From: Candidatus Kapaibacterium sp.
GTDB lineage: Bacteria; Bacteroidota; Ignavibacteria; Kapaibacteriales; UBA2268
Assembly (NCBI GenBank): GCA_027858275.1
Contig: JAQIDA010000024.1
Span: 1-23,777 of the forward strand
Length of the DNA stretch: 23,777 bases
Reading direction: 5' to 3'
Shown here: positions 22,111-23,777 of the stretch, in pieces
Numbering within the stretch: position 1 is the first letter of the stretch
How the letters are laid out: each line of letters begins with the position of its first letter
Made by a program: the position numbers and the translations under genes
The notes under the pieces: generated by a model
Seen by the model: only the letters and a program-made list of their open reading frames with translations
The model's database searches: none
Told to the model about the DNA's origin: nothing

Positions 22111-23652
22111 ATGTACTCTAATATTTTATCGTTTTCCGTTTCCGGTATCGACGCTTTTAAAATTGAAATTGAAACACATCTGGACAATACCATTCCGAAT
22201 TTTCTAATAGTCGGTTTGCCGGATTCCGCAGTGAAAGAGTCTCGCGAACGTGTGACCGCGGCTATGAAAAACTCCGGATTCATGTTCCCTATCAAAAAGA
22301 TTACCGTCAACCTCGCTCCGGCTGACGTTCGCAAAGAAGGAAGCGCCTTCGATCTGCCTATTGCTCTCGGTATTTTAACAGCGACCGGAGTTATAGAACA
22401 AGAAAAACTTGATTTGACAGCCGCGATGGGTGAACTTTCCCTCGACGGATCTATCCGACCCGTTCACGGAGCCTTGTCCGTAGCCTTGGAAGCAAAATCA
22501 CAAGGCATTAAAAGGATACTCCTCCCTTCAGTCAATGCAGACGAGGCCGCATTGGTCAACGAACTTGATGTAATTCCGATTGACTCACTGCGTCAGGCAG
22601 TTGAATATTTGATCGGAGAAACAGACATCCCGATCAGAAAAGTAGATATTAATAAGATTTTTCAAGATGCCGATAAAGATCATCTCCTTGATATTTCCGA
22701 TGTCAAAGGACAGGAAAATGTAAAACGGGCTTTGGAAGTCTCGGCAGCAGGCGGACATAATATATTAATGATCGGGCCTCCAGGCTCCGGCAAAACAATG
22801 CTGGCAAAAAGAATTTCCGGGATATTGCCCTACTTAACCGTAGACGAGTCTCTCGAAACCACGAAAATACATTCAGTTGCCGGTCTTTTGCCTCCGGGCA
22901 AAGCTTTGGTAACGGTTCGCCCGTTCCGCGCACCACATCATACTATATCTGATGCCGCGCTTGTAGGAGGAGGCATGATAAAAATTCGTCCCGGCGAAAT
23001 ATCTCTGTCGCATCACGGTGTACTGTTTATGGATGAGCTTCCGGAATTCGCGCGTAACGTCCTCGAAGTCTTGAGACAGCCGATTGAGGAAAAAAGAATT
23101 ACAATTGCAAGAACGAGAGTAACCGTTGAATATCCGGCGAACTTCATGCTGGTATGTTCTATGAACCCCTGTCCCTGTGGTCATTTCGGCGATACTACAA
23201 GAGAATGCACCTGCAATTCCAATCAGATTCAGCGCTATCTCGCTAAGATATCCGGCCCGCTCTTGGACAGAATAGATATTCACGTGGAAGTCCCTGCCGT
23301 TAAATATCAGGAACTCTCCGCTCAAACCAAGGGAGAATCATCGGAAGTTGTCCGCGAGCGTGTAATAAAAGCTCGTTTAGTCCAAGATCAACGATTCAAA
23401 GACAGGACGGGTATTTTCAAAAATGCCGATATGGAATCAAAAGATATTCGGACATATTGCAAATTGGACGTTTCCTCTCAAGCCATTTTAAAAATGGCAG
23501 TTGACAAACTCGGTTTCTCAGCTCGTACTTATGACAGAATTTTGAAAGTTTCACGCACAATAGCAGATTTGGCAGCCTGCAAAGAAATTAAGCCCGAACA
23601 TATTTCCGAGGCTGTCCAGTACAGAAGTCTTGATCGGGAATATTGGAAATAG
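22111..23652 (+). CDS. comM: YifB/ComM family Mg-chelatase-like AAA+ ATPase
   Basis: This is a 513-residue cytoplasmic AAA+ protein. I start at ATG 22111 (MYSNILSFSVSGID) because AGGA lies 7 bases upstream and family members begin this way; the in-frame extension to 22066 is rejected. Residues about 1-170 are the S5-like N-terminal domain ('IPNFLIVGLPDSAVKESRERV', 'NLAPADVRKEGSAFDLPIALG'). The AAA+ core has Walker A 'GPPGSGKTM' (about 221-229), 'RPFRAPHHTISDAALVGGG', and Walker B 'GVLFMDELPEF' (about 306). A Cys cluster 'CPCGHFGDTTRECTC' (about 355-369), 'LLDRIDIHVEVP', and a C-terminal helical lid ('LGFSARTYDRILKVSRTIADL') follow. ComM is a hexameric branch-migration helicase that helps incorporate DNA during natural transformation. 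Function here is inferred from family membership. It is followed 8 bases after its stop codon by the second long inverted-repeat unit. Confidence 0.93.
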   Translation: MYSNILSFSVSGIDAFKIEIETHLDNTIPNFLIVGLPDSAVKESRERVTAAMKNSGFMFPIKKITVNLAPADVRKEGSAFDLPIALGILTATGVIEQEKLDLTAAMGELSLDGSIRPVHGALSVALEAKSQGIKRILLPSVNADEAALVNELDVIPIDSLRQAVEYLIGETDIPIRKVDINKIFQDADKDHLLDISDVKGQENVKRALEVSAAGGHNILMIGPPGSGKTMLAKRISGILPYLTVDESLETTKIHSVAGLLPPGKALVTVRPFRAPHHTISDAALVGGGMIKIRPGEISLSHHGVLFMDELPEFARNVLEVLRQPIEEKRITIARTRVTVEYPANFMLVCSMNPCPCGHFGDTTRECTCNSNQIQRYLAKISGPLLDRIDIHVEVPAVKYQELSAQTKGESSEVVRERVIKARLVQDQRFKDRTGIFKNADMESKDIRTYCKLDVSSQAILKMAVDKLGFSARTYDRILKVSRTIADLAACKEIKPEHISEAVQYRSLDREYWK

Positions 23653-23660
23653 GGGGAAAT

Positions 23661-23769
23661 AAGAACCACCCCCTAACCCCCTCCTTCGCAGGCGGGGGGA
23701 TAAGATTAAGATTCTTAAAACACCCCTCCTCTTTCCAAGGAGGGGTGCCCGAAGGGCGGGGTGGTTCTT
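23661..23769. repeat. Long inverted-repeat unit, copy 2 (AAGAACCACC...GGTGGTTCTT)
   Basis: This 109-bp unit has the same outer ends as copy 1 at 16437-16569, and a nearly identical right half (CCCCTCCT...AGGAGGGGTGCCC-AAGGGCGGGGTGGTTCTT). Its left half differs (CCTAACCCCCTCC, then GCAGGCGGGGGG). It starts 8 bases after the comM-type stop codon. It may double as a transcription terminator; two copies in 24 kb, both directly behind genes, point to a dispersed family. Confidence 0.85.
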
Positions 23770-23777
23770 CTCTTAAC

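Noticed and set aside
22873..23325. 150-codon minus-strand frame inside the comM-type gene
   Set aside because: Antisense to the strongly conserved AAA+ core; no protein family features.

Overview
The window looks like a chromosomal segment from a Bacteroidota/Chlorobiota-type bacterium, most like the Ignavibacteria/Kapabacteria end of that group. The taxonomy is inferred, not proven. The reasons are: moderately AT-rich DNA; several large secreted proteins ending in a type IX secretion (T9SS) type A sorting domain with the YPNPFN/SPNPVS motif; an ISAon1-type ISL3 transposase; few strong Shine-Dalgarno sequences; and one exact match (12229-12236) to the Bacteroidota -7 promoter element TAnnTTTG.

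Left third (1-6336). A partial malectin-like secreted protein is followed by a 1109-residue CotH-kinase/beta-helix/lamin-tail surface protein, both on the minus strand. Next comes a foreign-looking, more GC-rich unit (about 4043-5056) carrying one DUF6448-type exported protein. It is flanked by 34-bp inverted repeats and by integron-like core heptamers, with nested palindromes on its downstream side. Beyond it lie the stub of a small plus-strand membrane-protein gene and a decayed, truncated ISAon1-family insertion sequence.

Middle (6428-14739). Three large envelope or secreted proteins sit on the minus strand: an outer-membrane beta-barrel/OmpA-like protein, a beta-propeller protein with choice-of-anchor-D-like domains and a T9SS tail, and an SBBP-type beta-propeller protein with a T9SS tail. 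The last gene is followed by a clear intrinsic terminator.

Regulatory pair (14888-16432). An XRE-type HTH gene overlaps an S24 (LexA/UmuD-type) peptidase gene by one base (TGATG). Across an AT-rich intergenic region, a small Mor-like HTH gene is transcribed divergently. It resembles a phage-type switch in which a LexA-like repressor has been split into two proteins.

Right third (16433-23777). A long inverted-repeat unit precedes tatC, which is interrupted by one in-frame TAA in its most conserved cytoplasmic loop. Then come a polyprenyl diphosphate synthase and a TPR protein, all on the plus strand. Converging on them is a two-gene minus-strand siroheme operon: precorrin-2 dehydrogenase/ferrochelatase, then a fused uroporphyrinogen-III methyltransferase/synthase. 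Divergent from the operon is a ComM/YifB AAA+ ATPase gene, followed by a second copy of the long inverted-repeat unit.

No rRNA, tRNA or CRISPR array was recognised.
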